From an uncultured Clostridium sp. (lineage in GTDB: Bacteria > Bacillota > Clostridia > TANB77 > CAG-508): a stretch of 32,258 bases of DNA. The stretch is from assembly GCA_947574235.1 (NCBI GenBank), contig CANPIU010000019.1, positions 1 to 32,258 on the forward strand, written 5' to 3'. The position numbers were made by a program, and so were the translations under genes. Positions 22,104-29,869 of this stretch are shown here, one piece after another. How positions within the stretch are numbered: position 1 is the first letter of the stretch; every line of letters starts with the position of its first letter. The notes under the pieces were generated by a model that was not told where the DNA came from, ran no database searches, and saw only the letters and a list, made by a program, of their open reading frames with translations.

Positions 22104-22443
22104 AAGCTTTTAGCAATCCTCCAACTATTTTTCCTAATTCATCTACTAATTCCATACTATATCTAAATTTCTTTTCATCAATCCAATGATTTTCGTTCAT
22201 AATTCTTAGGAATATTCTTTGTGTATTTAATCTAGCATCAATTCGATTGATATAATTTAATTTTTCCTCTATTCCTACTTTACTTATCATCATAATATCT
22301 TCTAACATTTTATACATGGTTTGCTTGTACTCATTGCCAATACTAAACTTTTCCGTTCTTGGTAATTTGAATAACAAATTCAAAATATATTTAATATAAT
22401 TTTCTGCTTTTGGTATTAATACTAGTTCTTTTCTTATTTCCAT
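22081..22443 (-). CDS. avd: Avd-like DGR accessory protein (four-helix bundle)
   Basis: A 120-residue helical protein (MEIRKELVLIPKAENYIKYILNLLFKLPRTEKFSIGNEYKQTMYKML...). The pattern of four amphipathic helices with PRTEKFSIGNEYKQ after the first is characteristic of the Avd/23S-rRNA-intervening-sequence family. In DGRs Avd forms a pentameric, basic ring that binds the reverse transcriptase and is needed for cDNA synthesis and mutagenic homing. It lies between the target and the reverse transcriptase, in the usual order, and overlaps the latter by 23 bases, suggesting coupled translation and a fixed ratio. AAGAGGAAAA precedes the ATG. Confidence 0.92.
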   Translation of the reverse strand: MEIRKELVLIPKAENYIKYILNLLFKLPRTEKFSIGNEYKQTMYKMLEDIMMISKVGIEEKLNYINRIDARLNTQRIFLRIMNENHWIDEKKFRYSMELVDELGKIVGGLLKAYAKNIKK

Positions 22444-22528
22444 TTTTCCTCTTATTAACTTATTTCAAATTTCGATTTTTAGTCCTAACCAGAAACTCTT
22501 CTTGGTGCATCGCTGCCAGTGCTCAGTG

Positions 22529-24109
22529 CTACTTTAGGAAAAGTGCAGGGCGGAACCCAGCGCTCGTGTAGGTGCGAGCCGCATAATAGCACCCACGGTA
22601 GCAGACTGGGTTGCCAGTGTAGACGTTGCTGAAGCCCCCGCCACGAAGGTTATAAATTAAGTTTGAGTCATTAGTTATATAAGCAGACTCTTGCGTCCAC
22701 TCCCATTGGTTTCCTGCTACGTCATATAAATTCTTTCTTTTTACCCCTTCACTAGATGCGGTTGTTCTGATTCCATAATGATAACTATTGTCTGCTACAG
22801 CTGCATTTGAAGTAGAACCATTACTTGAATTGACAGCTAAGTATCTTCCTCTTCCTGCTGTATAAGTTACACTTGTATTATTATTATAATTTCCCCAATT
22901 AGAACTTTTTAAATCTGAATAGCTACTTTTATCAGTTGCCATAAATCTCATCATAGCATCCCACATAGTTCCAGTAATCAATCCACTTTGCACATATTCT
23001 GTACTTATCATGTTTTTTGACATTTCCATCGCTGTTGTGTAATCAGCATGATAATATGGGATTTCTCCGGCTTTACTTGTTATTTTTCCTCCTGTTACTT
23101 TACTCGATACAAAATTTCCATTTTGCCATACCCATCCTTGTGAATTCGTACTTCCTGTTGAGGCATTTTCCCATTTTACGCCTCCCGATAAGGTTACTTC
23201 ACTCGTTCCTGCCTCATATCTTCCTACATAAAATCCACTATATTTTTGAATTGGTAATAATTCTGCTGTATTCGTTGACGTATCCCATCCTGTTGCATTT
23301 TGCTTTCCAAAATTAATCTTGGCATAATCTTTGGCTTCACATGGTATCCACACAAATTGATTTCCTTTTAATTCACTACTGTCTTTATTGACCGTTCCAT
23401 TACTATTATAACTTGCTCCTGCTGGCACGTCTTCTTGCCCTTTGAATTTATTTTTATCTTCTTCACTATCAGATATTACCACTCCACTATTTACAGTTCC
23501 GCCTACATAATAAAATCCGTATGGCACTGGTATGGTATTTCCTGCTCCATCTGATACAGCATAAACATTGGCTATCTTTTTACTTGGTATTGTTACTGTT
23601 CCATTGTTTGTTTCTATCTCATCTGGCACAGTGCTTAACCAATTGCTTGGTAATTTTACGATGGTTCCTGCCTCTGTTGTTTCTGTGTTATCTGGTAATT
23701 CTTCTGGCTTATTATCATTATCTCCTACACTAACTCCCTCTACTGATACTTCTCCATTTTTCTTTATGATGATATTGTAACCATCTACCGTTACTTTTAA
23801 GTCAAAACTTTCCTCTGTTATCTCTTCTGGCACTGTAGATTTAACAATTCCTTCTACACTATCTAAGTTTGTTTTTAATTCACTATAATTTAACTTTCCA
23901 TCTTCTCCATAACTTCCCATTACGGCTACTTGTACTTTTTCTTTGGCTTTTGCCTCATTTGTCTTTTCTGCTGCTACTTGTGCCTTTGTTAATATTCCAT
24001 TATCTCCTGTTAGCATAGCAATACTCACTCCTGCTAATATTAACAATACGATGATTGTAATTACTAAGGCAATTAATGTAATTCCTCCATTGGTCTTTTT
24101 TCTTCTCAT
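22529..24109 (-). CDS. DGR target: pilin-like N-terminus, formylglycine-enzyme/C-type-lectin fold with variable C-terminus
   Basis: A 526-residue exported protein. The N-terminus MRRKKTNGGITLIALVITII is a type IV pilin-like leader and hydrophobic helix (cleavage probably after the GG), followed by a helical pilin-like stem (about 30-60). A spacer region (about 65-240) leads to an FGE/SUMF1-like domain of the C-type-lectin fold (about 245-526) with FVWIPCEAKDY, FYVGRYEAGTS, NLYDVAGNQWEWTQES and the terminal GFRPALFLK. Residues 488-522 are encoded by the variable repeat. Ten residues differ from the template-encoded version: S-G, N-S, D-G, E-G, Y-C, N-Y, N-R, N-Y, N-S and N-A. The product is probably displayed on the surface as a ligand-binding, diversified adhesin. 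The start is supported by AAGGAAGGGG and a TTGACA promoter. Confidence 0.95.
   Translation of the reverse strand: MRRKKTNGGITLIALVITIIVLLILAGVSIAMLTGDNGILTKAQVAAEKTNEAKAKEKVQVAVMGSYGEDGKLNYSELKTNLDSVEGIVKSTVPEEITEESFDLKVTVDGYNIIIKKNGEVSVEGVSVGDNDNKPEELPDNTETTEAGTIVKLPSNWLSTVPDEIETNNGTVTIPSKKIANVYAVSDGAGNTIPVPYGFYYVGGTVNSGVVISDSEEDKNKFKGQEDVPAGASYNSNGTVNKDSSELKGNQFVWIPCEAKDYAKINFGKQNATGWDTSTNTAELLPIQKYSGFYVGRYEAGTSEVTLSGGVKWENASTGSTNSQGWVWQNGNFVSSKVTGGKITSKAGEIPYYHADYTTAMEMSKNMISTEYVQSGLITGTMWDAMMRFMATDKSSYSDLKSSNWGNYNNNTSVTYTAGRGRYLAVNSSNGSTSNAAVADNSYHYGIRTTASSEGVKRKNLYDVAGNQWEWTQESAYITNDSNLIYNLRGGGFSNVYTGNPVCYRGCYYAARTYTSAGFRPALFLK
22543..22648 (-). repeat. DGR variable repeat (VR), 106 nt
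   Basis: Encodes the last residues of the target before LFLK-stop. The changes against the template are A to G (7), A to T (2) and A to C (1) alone, plus double changes within three codons, giving 13 substitutions at template adenines and none elsewhere, by hand alignment. The 3' end GGGTTCCGCCCTGCAC is invariant and would serve as the initiation-of-homing side. Confidence 0.96.
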
Positions 24110-24172
24110 TTTAATATATTCCCCTTCCTTTGTATTTATTTTGCCTACAAAAATAGACTTTTTTCTTTTTGT

Positions 24173-24202
24173 ATTTTATCGAAATGGGAAGATTTATGTC
24201 AA
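24173..24202 (-). promoter_or_regulatory. Promoter of the DGR target gene
   Basis: Minus-strand TTGACA (24202-24197), an 18-base spacer and TAAAAT (24178-24173). The leader to the target ATG is about 57 bases. This promoter could drive target, avd, reverse transcriptase and template repeat as one transcript. Confidence 0.7.
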
Positions 24203-24252
24203 TAAGTTACTACATGTCTAATTTTCACATTGTTATTTTGGGTTTTTCTTTT

Positions 24253-24374
24253 TAAATTTGAGGTCGGATTTCCTCTAAATGCTCCAAATACATTACTTTT
24301 TTTGCGATATCCATATTTTCCAAAACGATAGTAGGTTCTCTAGTTAAAAGTTCTAAATTAAGTGCCTTTTCCAT
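24253..24374 (-). pseudogene. Small ORF remnant with a probable frameshift in an A6 run
   Basis: From ATG 24374 the frame reads MEKALNLELLTREPTIVLEN and ends soon after at AAA-AAG-TAA. With one extra base at the six-adenine run it would continue as KVMYLEHLEEIRPQI. Codon use looks coding-like, but the protein is not recognised. The ATG overlaps the stop of the preceding 29-codon ORF (TAATG). It may be the decayed end of a small gene. Confidence 0.35.
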
Positions 24375-24463
24375 TAAAATCTTATAGCCTCTAAGTCTTC
24401 TCTATTTAATCTTGGTGCCATTTGGATGATATCTTCAATGGTTTGAATTTGTGTTTCTAGCAT
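24374..24463 (-). CDS. Tiny ORF, 29 codons, function unknown
   Basis: MLETQIQTIEDIIQMAPRLN and then REDLEAIRF, with GAAGGGAG ten bases before the ATG. It is amphipathic and helical, not recognised, and is followed directly by the overlapping remnant ORF. It may be the N-terminal piece of the same decayed gene. It lies between nrdG and the DGR target. Confidence 0.3.
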   Translation of the reverse strand: MLETQIQTIEDIIQMAPRLNREDLEAIRF

Positions 24464-24557
24464 AACAATTTTTCTCCCTTCTAACATACACTTTTTTCTT
24501 TTAGTAAAATTGTACTTCAAGTGCAAATAGAAACAAGTATTAAATTCAGATACAAAA

Positions 24558-24592
24558 AACACAGTATATTCATCCTTAGAACATACTGCGTT
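24558..24592 (-). terminator. Rho-independent terminator after nrdG
   Basis: A 14-base repeat pairs 24558-24571 with 24579-24592 (AACACAGTATATTC / GAACATACTGCGTT, two mismatched or wobble pairs) around a 7-nt loop. On the minus strand a TTTTTT tail follows. It starts about 10 bases after the nrdG stop. Confidence 0.8.
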
Positions 24593-24601
24593 CCTTTTCT
24601 A

Positions 24602-25093
24602 TTAATCCCACAAAACAAGTTTATCTTCTTTTAAACTCTTTTGCACGTCAATAACTCTTTGGTTAGAAGAGCCACAATATTTTAGCTTTGGATTGCGAAG
24701 TTCGTCAACATATTGACCATCCACTAAAACGTCAATATATTTTGAAACTTCTTTATCCTTTAAATCTTTATCAAAGGAATAGCCAGTCCAAGACCACACC
24801 GTTTTATTGGGGAACTTCTCTTTAAACGCTTTGGCAAGTTCAGTTGTTCCCTCTATATTCTTAGGGTGCATGGGTTCTCCACCTAAAATGGATAACCCTT
24901 TAACGGTTTCATTTTCTCCTAGTTCTAAAATTCGATTAATCGTATCTTTCGTAAATTCTTTTCCCCCATTAAAATCATGGGTATCTGGGTTAAAACATTG
25001 TTTACAATTAAAAGTACACCCTTGCATGAAAATAGATACTCTAACCCCTGGTCCATCTGCTATATCCATTTTTCTTATCTTATTATATCTCAT
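24602..25093 (-). CDS. nrdG: Anaerobic ribonucleotide reductase activating protein
   Basis: A 163-residue radical-SAM enzyme that generates the glycyl radical on NrdD. The iron-sulfur motif is GCTFNCKQC (Cys26, Cys30, Cys33, the CxxxCxxC pattern). LSILGGEPM is the SAM-binding GGE-type motif, and WSWTGYSFD and DVLVDGQYV are typical NrdG segments. The gene begins two bases after the nrdD stop, with an AAGG-type site overlapping the end of nrdD, so it is co-transcribed and probably coupled. Full length; assignment secure. Confidence 0.96.
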   Translation of the reverse strand: MRYNKIRKMDIADGPGVRVSIFMQGCTFNCKQCFNPDTHDFNGGKEFTKDTINRILELGENETVKGLSILGGEPMHPKNIEGTTELAKAFKEKFPNKTVWSWTGYSFDKDLKDKEVSKYIDVLVDGQYVDELRNPKLKYCGSSNQRVIDVQKSLKEDKLVLWD

Positions 25094-25095
25094 CC

Positions 25096-27282
25096 TTATT
25101 CATCATCCTTATTATCAATATGAAGTACTCTTTCTTTTATCTCTTGTGTTCTTCCCTTGTTCCAGAAATTGCTACCAATATAACCACAAGTTCTTCTTGC
25201 TACATTTAATGTATCGTGATTTCGGTTACCACACTCTGGACAGTACCACTCTAAATTATCATCAATTAAGATTTCTCCTTCAAAACCACACTCTTGGCAA
25301 TAGTCGGATTTCGTATTTAATTCGGCATACATAATATTGTCATAAATAAACTTAATCACTTCTAAAACAGCTTCTATGTTATTTTGTAGGTTTGGTGTTT
25401 CAATATAAGAAATGGCTCCACCTGGACTTAATTGTTGGAATTCACTTTCAAGCTTTAATTTAGAAAAGGCATCAATTTCTTCAAATACTGGTACGTGATA
25501 AGAGTTGGTAATGTAATCTTTATCTGTAATTCCTTTAATGACACCAAATCTTTCTTTTAAGCATTTAGCAAATTTGTAAGTGGTTGACTCAATCGGCGTT
25601 CCATATACGCTGTAATCCATGTTTTCTGCTTCTTTCCACTCTTTGCATTTGTCATTTAATTTTTGCATTACCTTTAAAGCAAATTCTTTTCCTTTTCCAT
25701 TATCGGTATGACTATGATTGGTCATATATTTTACACACTCATATAAACCAGCATAGCCTAAAGAAATGGTTGAATAACCATCGTGTAACAACTTATGGAT
25801 GCTTTCTCCTTTTTCTAATCTTGCTAAAGCTCCGTGTTGCCACAAAATTGGTGCAATATCACTAGTTGCCTTGCTTAATCTTTGGTGTCTAGCTTGCAAT
25901 GCTTTATGGCATAATTCTAGTCTTTCTTCATAAATTTTCCAGAAAACGTCTTCGTCTTGGTCAGAAGATAGTGCTACGTCAACTAAATTAATCGTAACTA
26001 CCCCTTGATTAAATCTTCCATAATATTTTGACTCGCCTTCTTTGTAGTTCTTTGCTTTGGAAGGATTGCCTTCGGTTGTCCATGGGGTTAAGAAAGAACG
26101 GCATCCCATACATGGATAGCAATTTCCATTGCCATATTTGTCTTTTTTAAGTTCTTTCATTTTCTTTTCTGATATATAATCTGGTACCATCCTTTTCGCT
26201 GTACATTTTGCTGCTAATTCAGTCAAATACCAATATTTACTTCCTTCCTTAATGTTATCTTCTTCTAAGACATAAAGAAGTTTTGGGAAGGCTGGTGTTA
26301 CATAGATACCTTTTTCGTTTTTAAAGCCTAGAATTCTTTGATTTAAGAATTCTTCGATTATCATTGCTAATTCTTCTTTGTATTCTTCCGTTTCTCCTAA
26401 ATACATACAAACGGATAAAAAAGGAGCTTGTCCATTGGTATTGGTCATAGAATTTACTTGATAATTAAAAGTTTGTACACCATCTGCTATTTCTTTTTGC
26501 GTATCTTGTTTTGCAAATTTTTTGCAAGTTTCTTCATCTAGTCCTCTTTCTTTGTATTTCTTTACATATTTGTTAAAACTATCTCTTGCAAAAGGTGCTA
26601 AATGACTTAATGTGATAGTTGCCCCTCCATAACTTGAACTGGTAACTGCTAATATAATTTGTGTAGCAATCGTTGCTGCTGTAATAAATCTATGTGGTTT
26701 TTCTATCATTACGCCATTGATGATGGTTCCATTTTGTAACATATCTTCTAAATTGATTAATTCGCAATTGTGTAAGGCATTTTGTGCAAAGTAATCGGCA
26801 TCGTGAAAGTGGATAATTCCTGCATCATGTGCTTTTACGATATCTTCGGATAATAAAAATCTTCTCGTAATATCGGTACTCGTAATTCCTGCTAAGTAAT
26901 CTCTTTGTGTGGTTACTACTTTAGCATTTTTATTGGAATTTTCGTTATTCCAGTATTCGCTTTCTCCTTCGATTAGTTCTTTGATAGATTGGTCTGTGGT
27001 GTTTGCTTTTCTGACTAATTCTCTTGTATAACGATAGGTAATGTATTTTTTAGCTAGTGCATATTTTCCTATTTCCATTAGTTTTTCTTCTATAATGTCT
27101 TGGATATCTTCTACTAGAATTCTTGGTTTTTGCAATTCTTCGATATATTTTACAATTTCTTTGATTTGTTCTTTTGAGATTTTCTCTCTTCCTACTACTT
27201 CATTGTTTGCTTTTTGTATCGCTACTCTTATTTTTTCAGCATCATAATCTACTATGTTTCCGTCTCTTTTAATAATTTTCAT
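25096..27282 (-). CDS. nrdD: Anaerobic ribonucleoside-triphosphate reductase (class III)
   Basis: A 728-residue glycyl-radical enzyme that makes dNTPs from NTPs without oxygen. An N-terminal ATP-cone (MKIIKRDGNIVDYDAEKIRVAIQKA, about 1-90) provides allosteric control. The catalytic barrel contains HDADYFAQNALHNCEL, SSYGGATITLSHLAPF and NGNCYPCMGCRSFLTPW. The C-terminus has a four-Cys zinc site (CQECGFEG...CPECGNRN) and the glycyl-radical loop RRTCGYIGS, with the radical glycine at about 700. It forms an operon with nrdG. The ATG is preceded by AAAGGGGAAAAAAGCAA, with an extended -10 promoter and a Rex-like palindrome upstream. Confidence 0.97.
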   Translation of the reverse strand: MKIIKRDGNIVDYDAEKIRVAIQKANNEVVGREKISKEQIKEIVKYIEELQKPRILVEDIQDIIEEKLMEIGKYALAKKYITYRYTRELVRKANTTDQSIKELIEGESEYWNNENSNKNAKVVTTQRDYLAGITSTDITRRFLLSEDIVKAHDAGIIHFHDADYFAQNALHNCELINLEDMLQNGTIINGVMIEKPHRFITAATIATQIILAVTSSSYGGATITLSHLAPFARDSFNKYVKKYKERGLDEETCKKFAKQDTQKEIADGVQTFNYQVNSMTNTNGQAPFLSVCMYLGETEEYKEELAMIIEEFLNQRILGFKNEKGIYVTPAFPKLLYVLEEDNIKEGSKYWYLTELAAKCTAKRMVPDYISEKKMKELKKDKYGNGNCYPCMGCRSFLTPWTTEGNPSKAKNYKEGESKYYGRFNQGVVTINLVDVALSSDQDEDVFWKIYEERLELCHKALQARHQRLSKATSDIAPILWQHGALARLEKGESIHKLLHDGYSTISLGYAGLYECVKYMTNHSHTDNGKGKEFALKVMQKLNDKCKEWKEAENMDYSVYGTPIESTTYKFAKCLKERFGVIKGITDKDYITNSYHVPVFEEIDAFSKLKLESEFQQLSPGGAISYIETPNLQNNIEAVLEVIKFIYDNIMYAELNTKSDYCQECGFEGEILIDDNLEWYCPECGNRNHDTLNVARRTCGYIGSNFWNKGRTQEIKERVLHIDNKDDE

Positions 27283-27323
27283 TTGCTTTTTTCCCCTTTC
27301 GTTTTTCCTCTTTGGATATCGAA

Positions 27324-27329
27324 ATTATA
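27324..27329 (-). promoter_or_regulatory. Extended -10 promoter of nrdDG
   Basis: Minus-strand TGATATAAT contains a consensus TATAAT (27329-27324) with the upstream TG of an extended -10. The -35 region is weak and lies against the palindrome at 27347-27368. Confidence 0.65.
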
Positions 27330-27346
27330 TCACAAAAAAGAAAACT

Positions 27347-27368
27347 TTTTGTTGCAATTGCAACAAAA
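27347..27368. promoter_or_regulatory. Perfect 22-bp palindrome, Rex-like operator candidate
   Basis: The core TTGTTGCAATTGCAACAA, extended by TT and AA on either side, is fully symmetrical. The outer TTGTT...AACAA halves and 18-bp length match the Rex operator layout (TTGTTAAnnnnTTAACAA), though the inner bases differ. It overlaps the -35 region of nrdDG. Binding by the NADH-sensing repressor Rex is inference. Confidence 0.5.
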
Positions 27369-27370
27369 CA

Positions 27371-27397
27371 GGAGTAGGCTTTTTCTAAACCTACTCC
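27371..27397 (-). terminator. Terminator after the GLUG-repeat gene
   Basis: Minus-strand GGAGTAGG ... CCTACTCC hairpin, 8 bp with an 11-nt loop, followed by TGTTTTGTTGC. It lies about 50 bases after the stop of the upstream gene and immediately before the palindrome at 27347-27368. Confidence 0.7.
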
Positions 27398-27448
27398 CTT
27401 CAAGGATATCTCTTTTTATTTCATTTATGTTACAATTGTGTTACAAAA

Positions 27449-29689
27449 TCAATTATAACTTTCTAGCAAAACATTTAAATATGGATATCCATCATTTATA
27501 TTATCATTTCTCAACCAAGTATCTGTTGGACTTTCTTCCCTTAACAGATAAATTAAAGAAGTATTATTATTTATATCAGATTTAAAAAATTCTTCTTCTT
27601 TCCCTACACTCCCTATCATTGTTCCTATTCCAATTCCTACATCCTGAATAACTCCTCCTACTGTCACAAGTTGCTTTTTATAATAATTATTACTTGTGTT
27701 ACTTTCACTATTTCTCCCTATTATTCCTCCTGTTTCCGTTGAGCCATTTATTGCTCCTATATTATACGTATTACTAGTCTTATTAGTATTTGAACCTGAA
27801 TATCCTACTATTCCCCCTACTTGGCTATAATTTCCTATTATCTTACCTTTGTTATAACAATTTCTTATAATATTACTTCCTGTACTAGAATTAGACCCTA
27901 CAATTCCTCCTATTAAGTTTCTTTCTTCTCCTAAAAAAGTTCCTGCTGTTTGGATTGTTCCTTCATTATATCCCCCTTCAACAATCCCTCCATTATGGTT
28001 CCATCCTACAATTCCTCCTATCACACTACCTTCTTTTAGTCCCATAATGTTACCTTTATTATAACAAAAATATACAGAATTGTTACCATTAGAACCACAT
28101 ATACCTCCAATTATCGGATAAGAAGCCACAACATTTCCTGTATTGTAACATCTTGATATTGTGTTATCCCCTATTTGAGAATTCGCCCCTGCTATTCCTC
28201 CTGTATAAGAATAAGAATCTTCTTCTTGTTTTCCTATTGTCGTAATATTACCTGTATTATAACAATTTTCAATGTTTCCTCCTTCTTTATTATATCCCAC
28301 TATTCCTCCAACAATATAACTTCCTTCAATATTTGCTGTATTTTTACAATCTTCTATTCTTCCACTATTAATACCAACTATTCCTCCAATTGTATGATAA
28401 GATTTAATATTTGCCTCTGATAAAGTCAGATTTTTTATTATTCCTATGTTTTTTCCAAATAGTCCTTGTATGCCTAATGTATTATTTATATACATTTTAT
28501 CTATGTGCTTCCTATTTCCATCAAACGTTCCATTATAGGCTATATTCAAATCTAAATAATCTGCAATTGGTTTCCAATTTCCTATTTTATCTGAACAAAT
28601 ATTAGTCATATCTATATCATTCATTAGTTTTGCATTGATGGTAAATTGACCACCATTTACTAAATCTCTAAAATACGCTAAATCATATTCACTATAAATA
28701 GCATTTGCTGCTACTTGGCTATTACTTGCATTTGCTACGGTTGTATTAGCTAGCCTAGTTACCTTTACATTTTGTTTGGTTGCTGTTTGCACTTTATTCG
28801 ATGGGCTTGTCACTTTGCAAGTAACTTCATAATTTCCGATTTCTAATTCTGATACATTACTAATCTCTGTACTACTAAAACTTGTATTTTGGAAATTTAA
28901 GCTTCCTGCAATACTATATTCTACTGTCCCTATTCCATCACTTCCCCATGTTATCTCAAATAAATCTACTAACGGTATTTGTGTCTTTCTAACTACTTGA
29001 CTCATATCCGTATCTTTTGCTATTACTGTTGGTTCTGTTGCCTCTATCGATAAGCTTACGATAACCCCTTTATTCGTTTCATACACTAATCTAGCATATA
29101 TGGTTAAACTAGGACCAACCTCTACAGTATTTCTGCTTTCTATTGGTAACCAATTTCCTTCTCTATCCCCAATCGTATATTCTATTTTATAATAATCTAC
29201 ACCTGATAAGTCCGTAATTTGTACTAATTTTCCTCCATTATTACCTTCTCCTACAATTTCTAGCTTTAAAGCATCTTCTCTTTTTAAAGCACTCGTATCT
29301 ACGACTTCTCCTTTTCCTTTATATTCAGTTCCTGTTTCTGTTATGTGAAAAATATATCCTTCCTTGGTTTTTAGTTCTAATGTCTCAATTCCATCTACTA
29401 GCTTAATTTCTGTACTTGCTACCCATTCTGTTTGATTTTCATCCAATTCTTTTTGCATTTCTGCTATGGTTGGTGGTACATAATTTTCTTTTTCTAATCT
29501 TAATTCGGTTCTTACTAGTTCTATCCTTTCATGGTATCCCTTAATTTCTGTTTCTTCTTTCGCTTTCATCCCCTTTTTTAATATTCCATTTTCTCCTGTC
29601 AAACTAGCAATACTTATTCCCGCTAAAATCAATAATACAATGATTGTGATTACTAAGGCAATTAATGTAATTCCATTTTGTTTGTTCAT
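27449..29689 (-). CDS. Pilin-like surface protein with GLUG repeats
   Basis: A 746-residue exported protein. The N-terminus MNKQNGITLIALVITIIVLL continues LAGISIASLTGENGILKKG and is nearly the same as that of the DGR target, so both should be processed and exported through the same type IV pilin-like route. A helical stem (to about 60) is followed by beta domains (about 75-330). From about residue 415 to 700 there are at least seven GLUG-type repeats (patterns such as GGIVGYN...IENCYNTGNI, GGIVGSNSS...IRNCYNKGKI), which form beta-helical stalks in adhesins. No copy of the DGR variable repeat was found in it. AAGGAGGAAGAAGAG precedes the ATG. Probably an adhesin; the ligand is unknown. Confidence 0.88.
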   Translation of the reverse strand: MNKQNGITLIALVITIIVLLILAGISIASLTGENGILKKGMKAKEETEIKGYHERIELVRTELRLEKENYVPPTIAEMQKELDENQTEWVASTEIKLVDGIETLELKTKEGYIFHITETGTEYKGKGEVVDTSALKREDALKLEIVGEGNNGGKLVQITDLSGVDYYKIEYTIGDREGNWLPIESRNTVEVGPSLTIYARLVYETNKGVIVSLSIEATEPTVIAKDTDMSQVVRKTQIPLVDLFEITWGSDGIGTVEYSIAGSLNFQNTSFSSTEISNVSELEIGNYEVTCKVTSPSNKVQTATKQNVKVTRLANTTVANASNSQVAANAIYSEYDLAYFRDLVNGGQFTINAKLMNDIDMTNICSDKIGNWKPIADYLDLNIAYNGTFDGNRKHIDKMYINNTLGIQGLFGKNIGIIKNLTLSEANIKSYHTIGGIVGINSGRIEDCKNTANIEGSYIVGGIVGYNKEGGNIENCYNTGNITTIGKQEEDSYSYTGGIAGANSQIGDNTISRCYNTGNVVASYPIIGGICGSNGNNSVYFCYNKGNIMGLKEGSVIGGIVGWNHNGGIVEGGYNEGTIQTAGTFLGEERNLIGGIVGSNSSTGSNIIRNCYNKGKIIGNYSQVGGIVGYSGSNTNKTSNTYNIGAINGSTETGGIIGRNSESNTSNNYYKKQLVTVGGVIQDVGIGIGTMIGSVGKEEEFFKSDINNNTSLIYLLREESPTDTWLRNDNINDGYPYLNVLLESYN

Positions 29690-29781
29690 CTCTTCTTCCT
29701 CCTTATTTTCTTTAGTTTTTACATTTGTTTCTTTTTTTATTCTAGTAGCCCTTTTCCGTTTTATGTTTATTTATTATCAAT

Positions 29782-29810
29782 ATCATATCTTACTTTTTCC
29801 TGCTTGTCAA
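29782..29810 (-). promoter_or_regulatory. Promoter of the GLUG-repeat gene
   Basis: Minus-strand TTGACA (29810-29805), a 17-base spacer and TATGAT (29787-29782). It lies just after the terminator of the MATE gene, giving a leader of about 85-90 bases. Confidence 0.8.
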
Positions 29811-29824
29811 TCTATATTAAAAAA

Positions 29825-29850
29825 TAAGCATTAGTTTTAACTAACACTTA
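29825..29850 (-). terminator. Terminator after the MATE-kinase gene
   Basis: A 10-bp stem pairs TAAGCATTAG (29825-29834) with CTAACACTTA (29841-29850), with two wobble pairs and a 6-nt loop. On the minus strand it is followed by TTTTTTAA. About 20 bases after the stop. Confidence 0.8.
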
Positions 29851-29869
29851 CTTTGCTTATTGATTCTTA

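Noticed and set aside
22501..22530. Hairpin downstream of the variable repeat, as found in some phage DGRs
   Set aside because: Only a direct repeat (AGTGCTCAGTGCT) is visible just after the stop; I could not draw a convincing stem-loop.
24807..25334. 175-codon plus-strand open frame opposite nrdG/nrdD
   Set aside because: It is the shadow of well-supported minus-strand genes, lacks a ribosome-binding site and matches no family.
27760..28400. Repeated short sequences that might be a CRISPR-like or tandem DNA repeat
   Set aside because: They are the coding sequence of GLUG protein repeats (GGIVG...IENCYNTGNI). DNA identity is irregular and there are no uniform spacers.
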